This document shows positions 6,614 through 7,569 of a DNA stretch of 7,569 nucleotides, one piece after another. Under the pieces are notes generated by a model. The model was not told where the DNA came from. It saw nothing but the letters and a program-made list of their open reading frames with translations, and did no database searches. How positions within the stretch are numbered: the first letter of the stretch is position 1; each line of letters begins with the position of its first letter. Source of the stretch: an uncultured Candidatus Melainabacteria bacterium. GTDB lineage: Bacteria; Cyanobacteriota; Vampirovibrionia; Gastranaerophilales; Gastranaerophilaceae. The DNA is taken from NCBI GenBank assembly GCA_946186335.1, contig CAMHMW010000087.1, positions 1-7,569 of the forward strand. Direction: 5' to 3'. Position numbers and translations under genes: made by a program.

Positions 6614-6622
6614 AATTCATAA

Positions 6623-6627
6623 TCCTC
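6623..6627 (-). promoter_or_regulatory. Shine-Dalgarno of the acidic-protein gene
   Basis: GAGGA on the minus strand lies 9 nt before ATG 6613. A nearer ATG at 6620 is out of frame and opens only a five-codon reading frame overlapping the true start. Confidence 0.65.
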
Positions 6628-6640
6628 GTCTTACGTTACA

Positions 6641-6669
6641 AGAATAACACAAAAATATCTGATGGACAA
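6641..6669 (-). promoter_or_regulatory. Candidate sigma-70 promoter of the acidic protein-aspS operon
   Basis: Minus strand: -35 TTGTCC (6669-6664), a 17-bp spacer, an extended TG two bases before the hexamer, and -10 TATTCT (6646-6641). Each hexamer matches consensus at four of six positions, and the spacing is ideal. Transcription would begin near 6634, giving a leader of about 20 nt that contains the GAGGA Shine-Dalgarno. Confidence 0.5.
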
Positions 6670-6691
6670 GACTTTTGATTTTTGGTACATT
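6663..6691 (+). promoter_or_regulatory. Candidate rqcH promoter giving a leaderless start
   Basis: Plus strand: -35 TGGACA (6663-6668, five of six to consensus), a 17-bp spacer and -10 TACATT (6686-6691, four of six). Transcription would start at about 6697-6699, at the ATG itself. This fits the lack of any Shine-Dalgarno before rqcH. The -35 overlaps the -35 of the opposing promoter almost base for base. Confidence 0.4.
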
Positions 6692-6697
6692 TTCATT

Positions 6698-7569
6698 ATG
6701 ATAACTTTTGATATTTTAACATTAAAAGCGTTTCTGGATGAGCAATTTAGCAGTATTTCAGGGGCTAGAATAAACAAAATTCAGCAGCCGACAAGGCGTG
6801 AATTTATATTTACCCTGCGAAATAACGGTATATCATTACCCTTATATATAAATATTCATCCTAATTTTTATCATATATGCTTTACAAATGAAAAAAATTA
6901 CGAAAAGAAACAACTTGAAATTCCCAAACAACCTCCGATGTTTTGTATGCTACTGAGAAAGTATCTTGAAAACTCAAAAATATCGGAAGTTAAACAGGTA
7001 AAAAACGAAAGAATTATAGAGTTTTACATTGAAACCTTTAACGAAATAGGGGAAAAAACATATTTATGTCTTGCCGTTGAACTTATGGGAAAACATTCAA
7101 ACATAATTCTTTATAATACTGACACGGGAATAATAATCGGGTGCGCTCACAATGTTGGGGAAGGGAAAAGCAGAAAAAGAGAAGTTTACGGAGGAATACC
7201 GTATGTTTACCCGCCCGCACAAACGGGTAATTCAAAAACTTTTAAATCTCTGATTTCGGAAATTCACACTACAAGTGCGGTAAACGAACTGATTGATGAC
7301 TATTATTCACAATACATATATGAATACAAATTTAATGAACTGAAAAACAAACTAAAAAGCACAACCCTTCAAATATTAAAAAAAGCCTCAAACTCATTGT
7401 CCAAAATGGAAGATAAAATTAAATCAGACGAAAAATCAGACAAGTACAGGCTCTATGGAGATTTACTCATGGCTAATTTGTACGGACTGAAAGATTTTTC
7501 AGACACCGCAGAGGTTTTTGACTATGAAAATAATACCCAAATTTCAATTCCGCTTGACAATACAAAAAC
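6698..7569 (+). CDS. rqcH: RqcH / NFACT ribosome quality-control protein, 5' part
   Basis: The frame stays open from ATG 6698 to the window edge: 290 codons of a protein usually near 550-600 residues, so the 3' half is outside. Bacterial RqcH binds 50S subunits that carry stalled peptidyl-tRNA and brings tRNA-Ala to add C-terminal alanine tails marking the chain for proteolysis; homologues are also called FbpA or Fbp54. NFACT-N features: GARINKIQQP (22-31), INIHPNFYHICFT (51-63), PPMFCMLLRKYLENSKI (79-95), VELMGKHSNIILYN (127-140) and the GGIPYVYPP stretch (165-173). A helical, lysine-rich segment from about 205 begins the HhH/coiled-coil part. The family's Asp-Arg pair, needed for tRNA binding as I recall, appears as Glu104-Arg105 in KNERII. 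The ATG encodes the expected MxxF(D) N-terminus but has no Shine-Dalgarno. It is divergent from the acidic-protein gene, 84 bp away. Confidence 0.94.
   Translation, partial: MITFDILTLKAFLDEQFSSISGARINKIQQPTRREFIFTLRNNGISLPLYINIHPNFYHICFTNEKNYEKKQLEIPKQPPMFCMLLRKYLENSKISEVKQVKNERIIEFYIETFNEIGEKTYLCLAVELMGKHSNIILYNTDTGIIIGCAHNVGEGKSRKREVYGGIPYVYPPAQTGNSKTFKSLISEIHTTSAVNELIDDYYSQYIYEYKFNELKNKLKSTTLQILKKASNSLSKMEDKIKSDEKSDKYRLYGDLLMANLYGLKDFSDTAEVFDYENNTQISIPLDNTK

Overview
The window is bacterial, AT-rich chromosomal DNA with housekeeping genes and no phage, transposase or CRISPR sequence. Low G+C, Bacteria-type AspRS and TsaD, and an RqcH/NFACT protein fit several lineages. I lean weakly towards a gut-type low-GC bacterium (Gastranaerophilales-like Cyanobacteriota or a clostridial relative), but the sequence alone does not settle this.

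Layout. 1-153: a short upstream segment with a strong forward intrinsic terminator (76-106) that closes an unseen upstream transcript, then a very AT-rich start region. 154-1188 (+): tsaD, the catalytic subunit of tRNA t6A synthesis. 1189-1358: convergent intergenic region filled by a compound palindrome (core 1242-1310) that looks like a dispersed repeat or MITE-like element and could terminate transcription. 1359-2633 (-): a four-helix membrane protein of the DUF3137 family. 2641-2676: the aspS terminator. 2687-4468 (-): aspS. 4490-6613 (-): a 707-residue, extremely acidic, repeat-rich, probably disordered protein with a small C-terminal domain, unknown to me. 6614-6697: divergent intergenic region with candidate promoters in both directions. 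6698-7569 (+): the 5' part of rqcH, cut by the window edge.

The minus-strand genes run acidic protein -> aspS (21 bp apart, no terminator between) -> terminator -> DUF3137 gene, whose Shine-Dalgarno sits against the terminator's U-run. Three genes act in translation: TsaD makes t6A37 on ANN-decoding tRNAs, AspRS charges tRNA-Asp, and RqcH tails stalled nascent chains on 50S subunits. The two uncharacterised genes are the most interesting content: the acidic modular protein, with three GLI-type linear motifs and 64-residue tandem repeats, and the DUF3137 protein with a transmembrane hairpin inside its conserved region.
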